Shown: positions 1 to 9,239, numbered from the stretch's first letter. The stretch: 64,000 bases of DNA from Paenibacillaceae bacterium (GCA_004134985.1 REGQ01000033.1:1-64000); one strand, 5' to 3'. Notes: a model not told the origin generated them from the letters alone. Translations and numbers: made by a program.

Positions 1-39
1 TGGACCGCAGGGTCCTGGGAGAGTAGGACGTCGCCAAGC
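1..39 (+). rRNA. rrf: 5S ribosomal RNA, 3' end only
   Basis: The first 39 bases match the conserved 3' end of a Bacillota 5S rRNA: the GGTCCTGGGAGAGTAGGACG helix and the closing GCCAAGC. The rest lies before the window. A terminator follows within 5 bases, so 5S is the last gene of this rRNA operon and no trailing tRNA genes follow it. Confidence 0.9.
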
Positions 40-43
40 AGAC

Positions 44-80
44 AAAAACCACTGAGGATTTTTCCTTGGTGGTTTTTCTT
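44..80 (+). terminator. rRNA operon terminator
   Basis: Inverted repeat with arms AAAAACCAC and GTGGTTTTT, extended by TGAGG/CCTTG around a short T loop and ending in a T-rich run. It sits directly after the 5S end, as expected for an intrinsic terminator of an rRNA operon. Confidence 0.85.
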
Positions 81-83
81 TGC

Positions 84-188
84 GTTTGTTTTGGTTGGAT
101 TTTTCTTTGTTTCGGTTAGGTTTATTCCGGTTAGATTGTGGTTTGTTTTCGATTAGGTATATTTCGTTTTAGTCTTGTTTCGGTTAGG
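84..188. repeat. T/G-rich degenerate direct repeat
   Basis: Strongly T/G-biased stretch on the + strand made of variants of TTGTTTCGGTTAGG. Two exact 14-bp copies lie at 107-120 and 175-188. Weaker copies (TTCCGGTTAG near 125, TTTTCGATTAGG near 146, and one near 90) lie between, about 17-22 bp apart. No coding potential is evident. Function unknown. Confidence 0.55.
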
Positions 189-208
189 AGTGCCATAGCG
201 GCTGGAAA

Positions 209-384
209 TCTTGCATTTTGTGCAACATATTTAGTCGTAAGAGATGATTTTCGGGGAATTGCTGTACTTCATACAACAATTTGCAGGTGAAATGGCTTCT
301 TTCAGGTGAAATCATGTATTTCATACAACAATTCTACTTTTTCCACGGCCATTCTTTTGAATTGTTGTATGAAATGCAACATTT
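209..384. repeat. Array of four short palindromes, about 50-bp period (copy 1)
   Basis: Four imperfect inverted repeats of about 20-26 bp start at 209, 257, 311 and 359. The unit core is TTGTTGTAT-GAA-ATGCAACA or its complement; for example AATTGTTGTATGAAATGCAA begins at 360. The segment between the third and fourth units is homologous, in reverse orientation, to the segment between the first two units of the array at 38291-38470: 29 of 34 bases agree, with the shared core CAAAAGAATGGCCG. This is therefore a dispersed repeat family and not chance AT-rich sequence. The rest of the gap to 578 holds no gene I can support. Confidence 0.7.
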
Positions 385-578
385 GTTTCCATTAGTGCCT
401 TCCGCTTGCGAAATTTATCTTTCAACTTTAATAGGCCTATCCAAATCACTGATATTGGATTACTGTTGCAATATTGGATGGCTGTTCCAAGTTAAACTGT
501 CCTGCTGAGTTGCCAAGTGACTTGCTGGGACCTTACCCCCGTACAACCTCTCACCGCCAGCTGGCTCAACACGCATCA

Positions 579-1109
579 TCAGCGGTGGTAGAATGTAATT
601 TCCTCTGCATCGAGTCGCAGCAGCCCATCACGGCGCGCTTTACGTAAGGTCCGCAGCAATAACAGTCGCGGTGCCAGAATCCAGATATGCCAACAGATCA
701 AACTTATCATTAACGATTCGGTCGCCCATGGATAACAGGCGGCAATTGCGCATAGCCCAAGCCACAGCAGATGCCCGTGCAGCTTGCGGAATAGTTGATG
801 CTCTACCATCTGGATCGGCAGATATCCTGCCCAGGGCACCTTCAGGCGCCATCCCCATTTGCGGTCCTCTTCTTCCTCTACGCGAATCATAGTTAAGCGA
901 ATAATAATCCAATGCGTGATGATGATCGCTACAAGCGCTGCTACCCAATACAACAGTCCAGAAAATTGATACATTGCAAACTGGAACCCGCCGAAGAGCA
1001 ATCCTGCGATTCCATAACTAATCATCAACTCCGGCTTAGGTGTGATTTTTCTAATCAGTTGGTAATTATAGATTGTTGCGTTATCATTAATTGTCTCTCT
1101 ACGCTTCAC
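579..1109 (-). CDS. Conserved hypothetical integral membrane protein
   Basis: A 176-residue protein of unknown function. Two hydrophobic helices lie near residues 30-48 and 53-72. A charged EEEEDRK loop and an amphipathic middle follow, and two more hydrophobic stretches lie near 113-152, giving about four membrane segments. The C-terminus is basic then acidic and probably cytoplasmic. The start is GTG at 1109, supported by GGAGG seven bases upstream on the minus strand. It points back toward the rRNA operon and is divergent from gin. No enzyme motif is visible and I do not recognise the family. Confidence 0.7.
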   Translation of the reverse strand: MKRRETINDNATIYNYQLIRKITPKPELMISYGIAGLLFGGFQFAMYQFSGLLYWVAALVAIIITHWIIIRLTMIRVEEEEDRKWGWRLKVPWAGYLPIQMVEHQLFRKLHGHLLWLGLCAIAACYPWATESLMISLICWHIWILAPRLLLLRTLRKARRDGLLRLDAEEITFYHR

Positions 1110-1403
1110 TTTTGGACCTCCACGGATGGGACGAGTTGAGAAAAGCGTGAATTTATTTTCCGCTTTATCATTCTAAATATCGGAATTTCGTTGAAGGAAA
1201 TGAATGGTTATTTAAAGAATTATAAGAAGTGTAATGGATTTGCAATGAAATGATGTAAATTAGTTTTTTTCAGTATGGACATTCACCTAAGTTTATGTTG
1301 AAGCATATTAATACAGATACACCAAAGTCGAGCGCGCTGCCCCGTATGACGAGCTAATATAGCTTTCAGTTTAGTCAACTTATTACTCTAACACATTTTA
1401 CAA

Positions 1404-1433
1404 GTATAATTTGGTAGATAGTGTGGCATAATA
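1404..1433 (+). promoter_or_regulatory. Candidate sigma-F promoter of gin
   Basis: GTATA (1404-1408), 15 bases, then TGGCATAATA (1424-1433). This fits the sigma-F consensus GYWTA-N15-GGNNANAMTR with one mismatch. The predicted transcript would begin about 30 bases before the gin start. B. subtilis gin is sigma-F controlled, which agrees. I see nothing else in 1110-1403. Confidence 0.55.
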
Positions 1434-1469
1434 GTAGGAAATCGGAATTTGTGAAGGGTGGGAAACAGG

Positions 1470-1655
1470 ATGCAACAAGAAACCCGTCTTCATCAATGTA
1501 TTATTTGTGGGAATGTGAAGGAGAACGGCATTCATATTGTAACGGAGTTTATTTGCGATGGATGTGAGAGCGAGATGGTGCAGACCGATGTGAAGGATGC
1601 GAAGTATCCTTTTTTCGTGCATCAACTTAAGCAAATATGGGTAGACCACTATTAA
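1470..1655 (+). CDS. gin: Anti-sigma-G factor Gin (CsfB)
   Basis: A 61-residue zinc-binding forespore protein. In B. subtilis, Gin binds and inhibits sigma-G (and sigma-E) so that late forespore genes wait for completion of engulfment. Visible features are two Cys pairs, C10-x2-C13 and C29-x2-C32, and the conserved C-terminal KYPFFVHQLKQIW segment. A GTG at 1458 is in frame, but AAGGGTGGG at 1454-1462 is spaced correctly only for ATG 1470. The position ahead of the yaaO-tmk-darA-yaaR-holB cluster is the same as in B. subtilis. A terminator follows, so it is monocistronic. Confidence 0.9.
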   Translation: MQQETRLHQCIICGNVKENGIHIVTEFICDGCESEMVQTDVKDAKYPFFVHQLKQIWVDHY

Positions 1656-1838
1656 GTTGTATTCACCGGATAATTACTACTAAGTTGCCTTTACTGGGTG
1701 GTACTATTAGTTTCTTCATACGATGATTGAAACCGATCATACTGTGTTAATAGGGTAAGAGATGTTCATATATAAAGATGGCGGAGTGAACTGGTATATA
1801 TTTATTATTCCAATCTGAAATGACCGCAACCGTTTGTT

Positions 1839-1880
1839 AAAAACCTCTTCAGCAGATTTTCCGCAGAAGAGGTTTTCCTG
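1839..1880 (+). terminator. Terminator after gin
   Basis: Arms AAAACCTCTTC and GAAGAGGTTTT around a 15-base loop, followed by a short T-rich end. Between gin and this hairpin (1656-1838) I see no gene. Confidence 0.7.
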
Positions 1881-1987
1881 TTAAAGATGCATGGTGTGTC
1901 AGCATATGATGGTGAATGACTAAACTAATCAATGCTCTGAATTGACAGCGAAACGAATGTTTAATCCTCTAAAGGCTAACAAGCCCG

Positions 1988-2016
1988 TTTACGCTTGGCG
2001 TTACATCCGATACAAT
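1988..2016 (+). promoter_or_regulatory. Weak candidate sigma-A promoter for the yaaO-holB cluster
   Basis: TTTACG (1988-1993), 17-base spacer, TACAAT (2011-2016), placed after the gin terminator and 41 bases before the decarboxylase start. The hexamers are imperfect, so this is tentative. Confidence 0.35.
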
Positions 2017-2056
2017 AGGTACAGAACGAAAGGATGAAGGGATTTGTTAGTGCAAA

Positions 2057-3574
2057 ATGAAATTGTTCCAAGCACCGCTGTATGAAGCGCTCAAACAGCA
2101 TTTGGGATTCAATCCAACAAGTTTTCATGTGCCGGGTCATCAATATGGCAGGGCGATATCTAATTATAATGAAGAAATAAGGGCAGATTTCGCGGCAATA
2201 ATGAAGTTGGATGTGACAGAACTTTCTGTCACAGATGATCTGCATCATCCAACAGGTCCAATTATGGAATCACAAAGGCTGGCGGCGGAGACATTTGGTG
2301 CTGAGGCAACACATTTGCTTACTGGCGGCAGCACAGCAGGCAATCTTGCCCTGGTTCTTGCTCATGTCAACCCAGGAGAGGTTATTATTGTACAGCGGAA
2401 TGTCCATAAATCCATTTTGAACGGCTTGATGCTGGCTGGCGCTAGCGCAGTGTTTGTTCCACCGATGTTCGACCAAAGGTCTGGACTGGCGACTGTTCCT
2501 TCCTTACCCATATTGGCAGCAGCATTGGAAAGCTATCCCGAAGCAAAGGGGGTTTTCCTGAGTACACCCAATTATTACGGAATGGCCAACCAATTGCACG
2601 AATATGCAGCGCTTGTCCATCAATATAATCTTCCTCTACTCGTTGACGAAGCCCATGGTGCGCATTATGCATTCCACGGACAGTTCCCGGATACAGCCTT
2701 ATCAGCAGGTGCTGATGGCGTGGTACAGTCGATTCACAAAACAATGCCCGCTTTAACAATGGGAGCGATGCTTCATCTTCAAGGAACCAGAATCAATCGA
2801 AAGGCAGTCAGCAAGGCGCTTGCAGCCATTCAAAGCTCCAGTCCATCTTATCCAATTATGGCTTCACTCGATATTGCCCGGGCAATAGCAGCCAGGGAAG
2901 GCGAACAATTATATAACGATGCTATAAAACTGGCTAATTGGTTCCGAACACAATTAAAAGAGCAGGTGCCAAGGTTCAAGATGATCGATATGCAGATGAT
3001 GGCTGGCAATGGTGCTTATACCGCACTGGACCCACTGCGATTGACCTTATGGGACAGTTCAGGCAGGTTGTCAGGCTACAGCATGCAAAAGGCGCTTGAA
3101 CAATATGGTTGTTGGGCAGAGATGGCAGATTCAAGACATGTACTGCTGTTGTTCGGTCTATCATCGTCATTGAGCGATGTACAGAAGTTGGTTACGGCAT
3201 GTATTGCAATTGCAAGCGAATCATCATCGTATCATTACAACAGCGCTGGTGATGATATTAGCAGCACTGTGCAGAATGCTGACCTGCTGCAGCATCAGCA
3301 ATTCGCTGAAGCGGCATATATTTCTGAACCTGTTAATTTCCAAATGCTGAGGTTGGCGGAAGGGGAGGCAGAGTCGGTGTTAATAAGCGAATGCACGGGA
3401 CGGATCTCAGCAGAGATGATAGTCCCCTACCCGCCGGGCATACCTGTTCTATACCCCGGTGAACGGATAACTGTTGCAATGGTTAAGATGCTGCAGCAGC
3501 TGGCAAGGGATGGCGCCAAGTTCCAGGGAGCGTCAGATCCCGCAATGACTTACATTGAAGTACAACGCAGGTAG
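2057..3574 (+). CDS. Orn/Lys/Arg-type PLP decarboxylase (YaaO family)
   Basis: A 505-residue fold-type I PLP enzyme of the Orn/Lys/Arg decarboxylase family, orthologous in position to B. subtilis yaaO. The N-terminus holds SFHVPGHQYG, followed by DDLHHPTGPI and the phosphate-binding loop LLTGGSTAGNL. DEAHGAHY lies near residue 197. SIHKTMPALTMGAMLH carries the likely Schiff-base lysine at residue 228. A C-terminal small domain ends with PYPPGIPVLYPGE. The substrate cannot be read from sequence; arginine, lysine and ornithine are all possible. ATG 2057 is used because an in-frame stop lies just upstream at 2048; the purine-rich AGGATGAAGGGA is rather distant. Confidence 0.9.
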   Translation: MKLFQAPLYEALKQHLGFNPTSFHVPGHQYGRAISNYNEEIRADFAAIMKLDVTELSVTDDLHHPTGPIMESQRLAAETFGAEATHLLTGGSTAGNLALVLAHVNPGEVIIVQRNVHKSILNGLMLAGASAVFVPPMFDQRSGLATVPSLPILAAALESYPEAKGVFLSTPNYYGMANQLHEYAALVHQYNLPLLVDEAHGAHYAFHGQFPDTALSAGADGVVQSIHKTMPALTMGAMLHLQGTRINRKAVSKALAAIQSSSPSYPIMASLDIARAIAAREGEQLYNDAIKLANWFRTQLKEQVPRFKMIDMQMMAGNGAYTALDPLRLTLWDSSGRLSGYSMQKALEQYGCWAEMADSRHVLLLFGLSSSLSDVQKLVTACIAIASESSSYHYNSAGDDISSTVQNADLLQHQQFAEAAYISEPVNFQMLRLAEGEAESVLISECTGRISAEMIVPYPPGIPVLYPGERITVAMVKMLQQLARDGAKFQGASDPAMTYIEVQRR

Positions 3575-3617
3575 AACATTATCACATTATTATTGTATAT
3601 AGTAAGGAGAGCGTGCA

Positions 3618-4645
<1,028 letters not shown>

Positions 4646-4662
4646 AATGAGTGTGACCAAGC

Positions 4663-5106
4663 ATGAAAATTAATCCGGGTTGGCGTCCGCTGAGCCAAGA
4701 CAGAATGCGTGCGGATATGGCGAATCGGCCGGTGCCGACCAAACAATTTTCAGATATAATGGGACAGCAGGAAATGGAGCGGACCCAGGAGCAGCTTCAG
4801 AAGAAGCTTCGTGACATCCATGCCCAAGGCGAGCGGCTTGCTAAGTCAATGACCATACGCGAGCTGATGATTTATCGGCAAATGGTCAAGAAATTTCTTG
4901 AAGATACGGCAGTTCGCGGTATCGCTTTGAAGGAAACACGCGGATGGGACCGCCGCGGGCGAACGAAACGTTATAAATTGCTGGAGGAAGTAGATCAAGC
5001 ACTGCTTTCCATGGCTGAAGAGCTGCTGGATACGGAAGAGGGACGAATTGACTTGTTGAACCGGGTAGGAGAAATCCGCGGCATACTCATCAATTTGTTT
5101 TTCTAG
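4663..5106 (+). CDS. yaaR: YaaR family protein (DUF327)
   Basis: A 147-residue, highly charged, mostly helical protein matching YaaR by position and by the segment RELMIYRQMVKKFLED. C-terminal helices are rich in Leu and Glu (DQALLSMAEELLDTEEGRI). It is soluble, with no signal peptide. Function is unknown; conservation beside holB and tmk is the only hint. The Shine-Dalgarno sequence is weak, and the gene is only 17 bases downstream of darA, so translation may be coupled. Confidence 0.85.
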   Translation: MKINPGWRPLSQDRMRADMANRPVPTKQFSDIMGQQEMERTQEQLQKKLRDIHAQGERLAKSMTIRELMIYRQMVKKFLEDTAVRGIALKETRGWDRRGRTKRYKLLEEVDQALLSMAEELLDTEEGRIDLLNRVGEIRGILINLFF

Positions 5107-5134
5107 CACGGACAGCGGAAAGGAACGAGGTTAC

Positions 5135-6112
5135 ATGGGTTTTCAATCGATAGCAGGGCAGGAGAAAGCCAAGCGAATCTTGCAAAATGCGCTGCGTCGC
5201 AATCAGGTTTCCCACGCTTATTTATTTCATGGCCAATCAGGCACAGGGCGTATGGAGACAGCACGGGCTTTTGCCAAAACATTATTTTGTGAGTCCGGGC
5301 TAGAAGATGCATGCGGCGAATGCCTTGCTTGCCGGAAGTTTGAGCACGGCAATCAACCGGACTTGCACATTATTGCCCCGGACGGCGCCTCCATCAAGAT
5401 CGACCAAATTCGCGGCTTGCAGCGTGAATTATCCTATCGTAATAATGGATCATTCCAAAAAGTATATATCATAGAACATGCGGAAAAAATGACATTGCAG
5501 GCCGGCAACAGCTTGCTGAAGTTTTTGGAGGAACCGTTGTCTCCTGTCGTTGCCATACTGATCACAGACAATGGACAAGCCGTGCTGCCAACAATTCGGT
5601 CACGAGTACAGTGGGTGCCGTTTGTGCCGCTTTCCCCTGAGAAGACACTCGAAAGCCTTGTTGCAGAGGGGCTGCCTCACTTGCTTGCCCGCGCCGCCGT
5701 TCGACTGGCTTCAGGGAAAGACGCTTGTCGCAATATTTTACAGCAAGAGGGGTTTGCAGAAACCAGAAATGTAGTGATACAATTAGGCAAGGAGAGTTTG
5801 ACCCGATTCACCGCGGCGATGCTCACCGCACAGCAGCAGGTATTCAAGGCCGGATCCGGAATACATCCGGAACTTGTTCTTTCATTATTGTTGCTGTGGT
5901 ACAAAGATATGATTCATTTTCAGACCGGCAGGCAGGAAAGCGTCGTTTTTATAGATCAAGTGGAGTGGATTGGCAAGCATGCATTCGCCCGTCCGCCGGA
6001 AGGATGGGTGTCGTGCATGGAGCAAGCGCTCGAGGCCGGCAGGCGGATTCGCGCCAATGTAGCGCCGCAGCTGGCGTTTGAGCAATTTCTGGTGAATCTG
6101 CAGGAGGGCTGA
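5135..6112 (+). CDS. holB: DNA polymerase III delta' subunit
   Basis: A 325-residue clamp-loader subunit of the AAA+ family that helps load the beta clamp at the replication fork. The Walker A region reads GQSGTGRMETA: the usual P-loop lysine is Arg, which agrees with delta' being a stator that does not hydrolyse ATP. The zinc-binding segment CGECLACRKF lies near residue 60. The sensor and helical parts NSLLKFLEEPLSPVVAILIT and LPTIRSRVQWVPF follow. The start ATG has GGAAAGGAACGAGG upstream. ricT begins four bases after the stop. Confidence 0.93.
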   Translation: MGFQSIAGQEKAKRILQNALRRNQVSHAYLFHGQSGTGRMETARAFAKTLFCESGLEDACGECLACRKFEHGNQPDLHIIAPDGASIKIDQIRGLQRELSYRNNGSFQKVYIIEHAEKMTLQAGNSLLKFLEEPLSPVVAILITDNGQAVLPTIRSRVQWVPFVPLSPEKTLESLVAEGLPHLLARAAVRLASGKDACRNILQQEGFAETRNVVIQLGKESLTRFTAAMLTAQQQVFKAGSGIHPELVLSLLLLWYKDMIHFQTGRQESVVFIDQVEWIGKHAFARPPEGWVSCMEQALEAGRRIRANVAPQLAFEQFLVNLQEG

Positions 6113-6116
6113 GTCC

Positions 6117-6917
6117 TTGTATAACGTGATTGGGGTCCGCTTTAAGAAGGCGGGCAAAATATATTATTTTGATCCGGTAGAGCATGCAGTAGAAACTGAA
6201 CATCATGTCATTGTCGAGACGGCACGGGGAATTGAATATGGCAAGGTGGTTGTCGGACAGAAGCAGGTCGGTGAGGACGATGTTGTACTTCCATTGAAGA
6301 AAGTCATTCGTATCGCCGGAGAGGCAGATGCACTTACTGTTGATGAGAACAAGGCAGCGGCCAAGAATGCGTTCGCAACCTGCATGGAGAAGATCAAAAA
6401 TCATCAGTTGAAAATGAAACTGGTTGATGTGGAATTTACTTTTGATCGCAATAAGATTATTTTCTATTTCACAGCAGAAGGACGGGTCGATTTTCGGGAG
6501 CTCGTCAAGGATTTGGCTAGCGTATTCCGTACACGCATTGAGCTTCGGCAGATCGGTGTTCGTGATGAAGCCAAGATGCTGGGTGGGATCGGGCCATGCG
6601 GGCGGCTGCTTTGCTGCTCAACCTGGCTGGGCGATTTTGAGCCTGTATCGATCAAGATGGCCAAGGATCAGAACTTGTCCTTGAATCCAACTAAAATATC
6701 AGGCTTATGCGGACGTCTCATGTGCTGCTTGAAATATGAGCATGATAATTATGAAAGCATCCGTGAGGAAATGCCCGCAGTTGGCAAGATTGTTGTCACT
6801 TCATTGGGAGAAGGCAAGGTAACAGGAATCAATGCTTCTTCCAGATCTGTCTATGTTCAGCTATTCGATTCAAACAAATCAAAAGAACTTCCTTTTGATG
6901 ACGTAGTGGTCAAATAA
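6117..6917 (+). CDS. ricT: RicT (YaaT), PSP1-domain regulator of RNA processing and phosphorelay
   Basis: A 266-residue cytosolic protein. In B. subtilis it forms the RicAFT (Y) complex, which carries Fe-S clusters, aids RNase Y maturation of transcripts and promotes sporulation and competence. The PSP1 C-terminal domain holds the cysteine-rich signature CGRLLCC near residue 162 and CGRLMCCLKYEH near 199, the probable cluster ligands. Start is TTG 6117 with AGGAGGG nine bases upstream at the end of holB. ricA and ricF are not in this window. Confidence 0.93.
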   Translation: MYNVIGVRFKKAGKIYYFDPVEHAVETEHHVIVETARGIEYGKVVVGQKQVGEDDVVLPLKKVIRIAGEADALTVDENKAAAKNAFATCMEKIKNHQLKMKLVDVEFTFDRNKIIFYFTAEGRVDFRELVKDLASVFRTRIELRQIGVRDEAKMLGGIGPCGRLLCCSTWLGDFEPVSIKMAKDQNLSLNPTKISGLCGRLMCCLKYEHDNYESIREEMPAVGKIVVTSLGEGKVTGINASSRSVYVQLFDSNKSKELPFDDVVVK

Positions 6918-6950
6918 CGATCGATATTGTGGATACTCTGGGGTGGGGAC

Positions 6951-7334
6951 TTGGAGAACAATCTTTTCAAACAAATGGGTCAATTGGAAACTCATACTGG
7001 CGAACTTCATGCCGAGCTAGGTGCTATAAAGCTCAAAATTAAAGAGTTGCTGGAAGAAAATAAGCGATTGAGTATGGAAAACCAGCGACTGCGAAAAATC
7101 TTAAAAAGAGAAACGGTTGGGGAAAGTGTCGAGCAAGTGTTGGTCCCAACAGTGAATGAGCAGCATCAGCCGTCCAAATCGGGTCAGCGCGATATTTCTG
7201 TTGCCGCTGTCGGTGAAGGGTACGATAACTTAGCACGGCTGTACCACGAAGGATTTCATATTTGCAATGTGTATTATGGACATTTGCGAACAGAAGGCGA
7301 TTGCCTATTCTGCCTGTCATTCTTAAACAAATAA
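6951..7334 (+). CDS. yabA: Replication initiation control protein YabA
   Basis: 127 residues. YabA binds DnaA and the DnaN clamp and limits re-initiation of replication. The N-terminal 60 residues form a coiled coil ([38 protein letters not shown]). The C-terminus is a zinc-binding module, [12 protein letters not shown] followed by [12 protein letters not shown], with His/Cys spacing typical of YabA. An in-frame TTG at 6927 would extend the N-terminus, but the GGGGTGGGGA run at 6940-6949 sits just before TTG 6951, which also gives the normal length. A terminator follows and ends the tmk-yabA run. Confidence 0.9.
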   Translation: MENNLFKQMGQLETHTGELHAELGAIKLKIKELLEENKRLSMENQRLRKILKRETVGESVEQVLVPTVNEQHQPSKSGQRDISVAAVGEGYDNLARLYHEGFHICNVYYGHLRTEGDCLFCLSFLNK

Positions 7335-7355
7335 TGTTTTTGCGGTTTCGCCGCG

Positions 7356-7383
7356 AAAGAAGACCCCTTGAGGGTCTTCTTTT
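7356..7383 (+). terminator. Terminator after yabA
   Basis: Perfect 10-bp stem AAGAAGACCC/GGGTCTTCTT with a five-base loop and a T run. A smaller GC-rich hairpin (GCGGTTTCGCCGC) lies just upstream. Confidence 0.85.
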
Positions 7384-7436
7384 AAAATATAACAACTTAT
7401 AAGGCTCTGCTGTGTCCTTTTAATGGAGAGATGAAC

Positions 7437-8222
7437 ATGAACCCGAATAAAAACCGAGTGGATTTATTGCCGAATGAACGGCTGGATGATTTGCTCACGC
7501 ATGATTATCAAATTATTCAGAGCCCGGAAGTTTTCAGTTTTTCGATGGATGCCGTGTTATTGGCGAGATTCGCCTCTGTGCCGCGCCGAGGACGTATCCT
7601 TGATCTGTGTACAGGCAATGGCGTTATACCGCTGCTGCTTGCTACACGAACCCAGGCAGCGATCGAAGGAGTTGAAATCCAGCCCAGATTGGCTGATATG
7701 GCTGATCGGAGCGTAAGACTTAACGGCTTGGAAGGACAAATTTCAATTATTGAGCATGATCTGCGTTTCTTTCATTTAAAGAGCGGGTATGGTAAATACG
7801 ATGCAGTCACAGTAAATCCGCCGTATATGCCGCCTAATAGTGGTGACAAAAATGAAAATGAACATGTTGCCATTGCCCGTCATGAAATTTACTGTACATT
7901 AGAAGATGTGATTACGGCGTGCTCACGCCTGGTGCGCACCGGAGGCAGAGTCAGCCTTGTCCATCGGCCATCCAGGCTAGTTGAAATCATTGAATATATG
8001 CGCCAAGTCAGGCTCGAACCGAAACGGATACGATTTGTTCACCCGAATAGCGAAGGAGAAGCCAATATGGTTCTTATTGAAGCGATCCGGGATGGGAAGC
8101 CGGAAGTAAGATTGCTTCCGCCGTTAATTGTATATAATGAAAACCGGCAGTACCATGACGAATTAATGCAAATCTATTATGGTTCCACTCACGCAGCACA
8201 GGTAGAAGAAAAAGGAGAATAA
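7437..8222 (+). CDS. trmN6: tRNA1(Val) (adenine37-N6)-methyltransferase family (TrmN6/YabB)
   Basis: A 261-residue class I SAM-dependent methyltransferase. Motif I reads LDLCTGNGVIPLLLA (about residues 57-71), and the catalytic NPPY motif for exocyclic amino groups lies in VNPPYMPPNSG near 130. Position equals B. subtilis yabB. ATG 7431 is fused to the GGAGAG ribosome site, so ATG 7437 with six-base spacing is preferred. The GIY-YIG gene yazA, which sits between yabB and rsmI in B. subtilis, is absent; rsmI starts four bases after this stop. Confidence 0.88.
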   Translation: MNPNKNRVDLLPNERLDDLLTHDYQIIQSPEVFSFSMDAVLLARFASVPRRGRILDLCTGNGVIPLLLATRTQAAIEGVEIQPRLADMADRSVRLNGLEGQISIIEHDLRFFHLKSGYGKYDAVTVNPPYMPPNSGDKNENEHVAIARHEIYCTLEDVITACSRLVRTGGRVSLVHRPSRLVEIIEYMRQVRLEPKRIRFVHPNSEGEANMVLIEAIRDGKPEVRLLPPLIVYNENRQYHDELMQIYYGSTHAAQVEEKGE

Positions 8223-8225
8223 CAA

Positions 8226-9119
8226 ATGAATGTCCAGAAGAGCTTCGGCAATGCTTCATCTACAACCCCAGAACAAGGGGTATTATATATAGTAGGAACA
8301 CCAATTGGGAATTTGGAGGATATGACCTATCGCGCAGTTCGTACATTGAAGGAAGTCGATATGATTGCTGCGGAAGACACGCGTCAAACGAGAAAACTGC
8401 TGACGCATTTCGAAATCGGTACGAGGTTGGTCAGCTATCATGAGCATAATAAACGGCAAAGCGGCAGCGAACTGATTCGCCTGCTCAAAACCGGTCAGCA
8501 GATCGCACTTGTCAGCGATGCGGGTATGCCTGCAATATCTGATCCGGGCGCAGATTTGGTTAGCGAGGCAATCGGGCAAGGGATATCGGTCGTTGCCATC
8601 CCGGGTGCCAATGCAGCGCTGACTGCACTTGTCGTGTCTGGATTATCGACGGACAAGTTTACGTTTGCCGGATTCCCTCCGCGAGACAAAGGAACACAGA
8701 ATGAATGGCTCGATCAGCTTCAAATGCAAGATGGTACGCTGCTCTTCTATGAGTCCCCTCACCGTGTCGTCAAGACATTGACAGCTATGCTGGAAGTATG
8801 GGGCAACCGCAAGGCGGTCATGGCTCGTGAGTTGACGAAACGTCATGAGGAAATCTTTCGGGGAACGATTGAGGAATGTCTTCAGTGGCTGGCAGAGCAT
8901 CCACCGCTTGGGGAATACTGCCTGGCTGTGGAAGGCGCCGCGGCAGGAGCGGAACGAAGCGGAGAATCACTCTGGTGGTCAAAGATGGATCTGGAAAGCC
9001 ATGTAGCACATTATGAGGACATGCTGGGCGACCGCAAGTCAGCCATGAAACGCGCTGCTCAGGATCGGGGCATTTCAAAGCGCGATGTTTACCATGCTAT
9101 TATGAAGAAATCGGAATAA
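8226..9119 (+). CDS. rsmI: 16S rRNA (cytidine1402-2'-O)-methyltransferase RsmI
   Basis: A 297-residue tetrapyrrole-methylase-fold enzyme that modifies C1402 in the ribosomal P site. YIVGTPIGNLEDMTYRA (about residues 20-36), AAEDTRQTRKLL, LVSDAGMPAISDPG and AIPGANAALTALVVSGL are the family landmarks. The ATG has AAAGGAGAA upstream. It ends eight bases before a hairpin that acts as terminator for the opposing abrB transcript. Confidence 0.94.
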   Translation: MNVQKSFGNASSTTPEQGVLYIVGTPIGNLEDMTYRAVRTLKEVDMIAAEDTRQTRKLLTHFEIGTRLVSYHEHNKRQSGSELIRLLKTGQQIALVSDAGMPAISDPGADLVSEAIGQGISVVAIPGANAALTALVVSGLSTDKFTFAGFPPRDKGTQNEWLDQLQMQDGTLLFYESPHRVVKTLTAMLEVWGNRKAVMARELTKRHEEIFRGTIEECLQWLAEHPPLGEYCLAVEGAAAGAERSGESLWWSKMDLESHVAHYEDMLGDRKSAMKRAAQDRGISKRDVYHAIMKKSE

Positions 9120-9126
9120 TGCAGGC

Positions 9127-9166
9127 AAAAAAATACCTTCCTGGCCGGGTTCTAGCGCAGGAAGGC
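9127..9166 (-). terminator. Terminator of abrB (minus strand)
   Basis: On the minus strand, arms CCTTCCTG and CAGGAAGG enclose a 14-base loop and are followed by seven T residues. It faces abrB, whose stop lies about 75 bases upstream on that strand. On the + strand the tail is missing, so termination of rsmI here is less certain. Confidence 0.8.
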
Positions 9167-9239
9167 ATAAGGAGTATGAAAAAGGTTAGAATTAACAAGA
9201 TTAAATTTTTATCATTTCTTACATTATAACCGAAACTGT

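Noticed and set aside
209-384. CRISPR array
   Set aside because: Units are about 25 bp and evenly spaced, but they diverge, alternate in orientation, and the spacers are partly homologous between loci; no cas genes are present.
281-508. 75-codon open frame in the repeat region
   Set aside because: It runs straight through the palindrome units, has no ribosome site and has repeat-driven composition.
640-948. 102-codon minus-strand frame
   Set aside because: Shadow of the membrane protein at 579-1109, which has the ribosome site and a sensible hydrophobic pattern.
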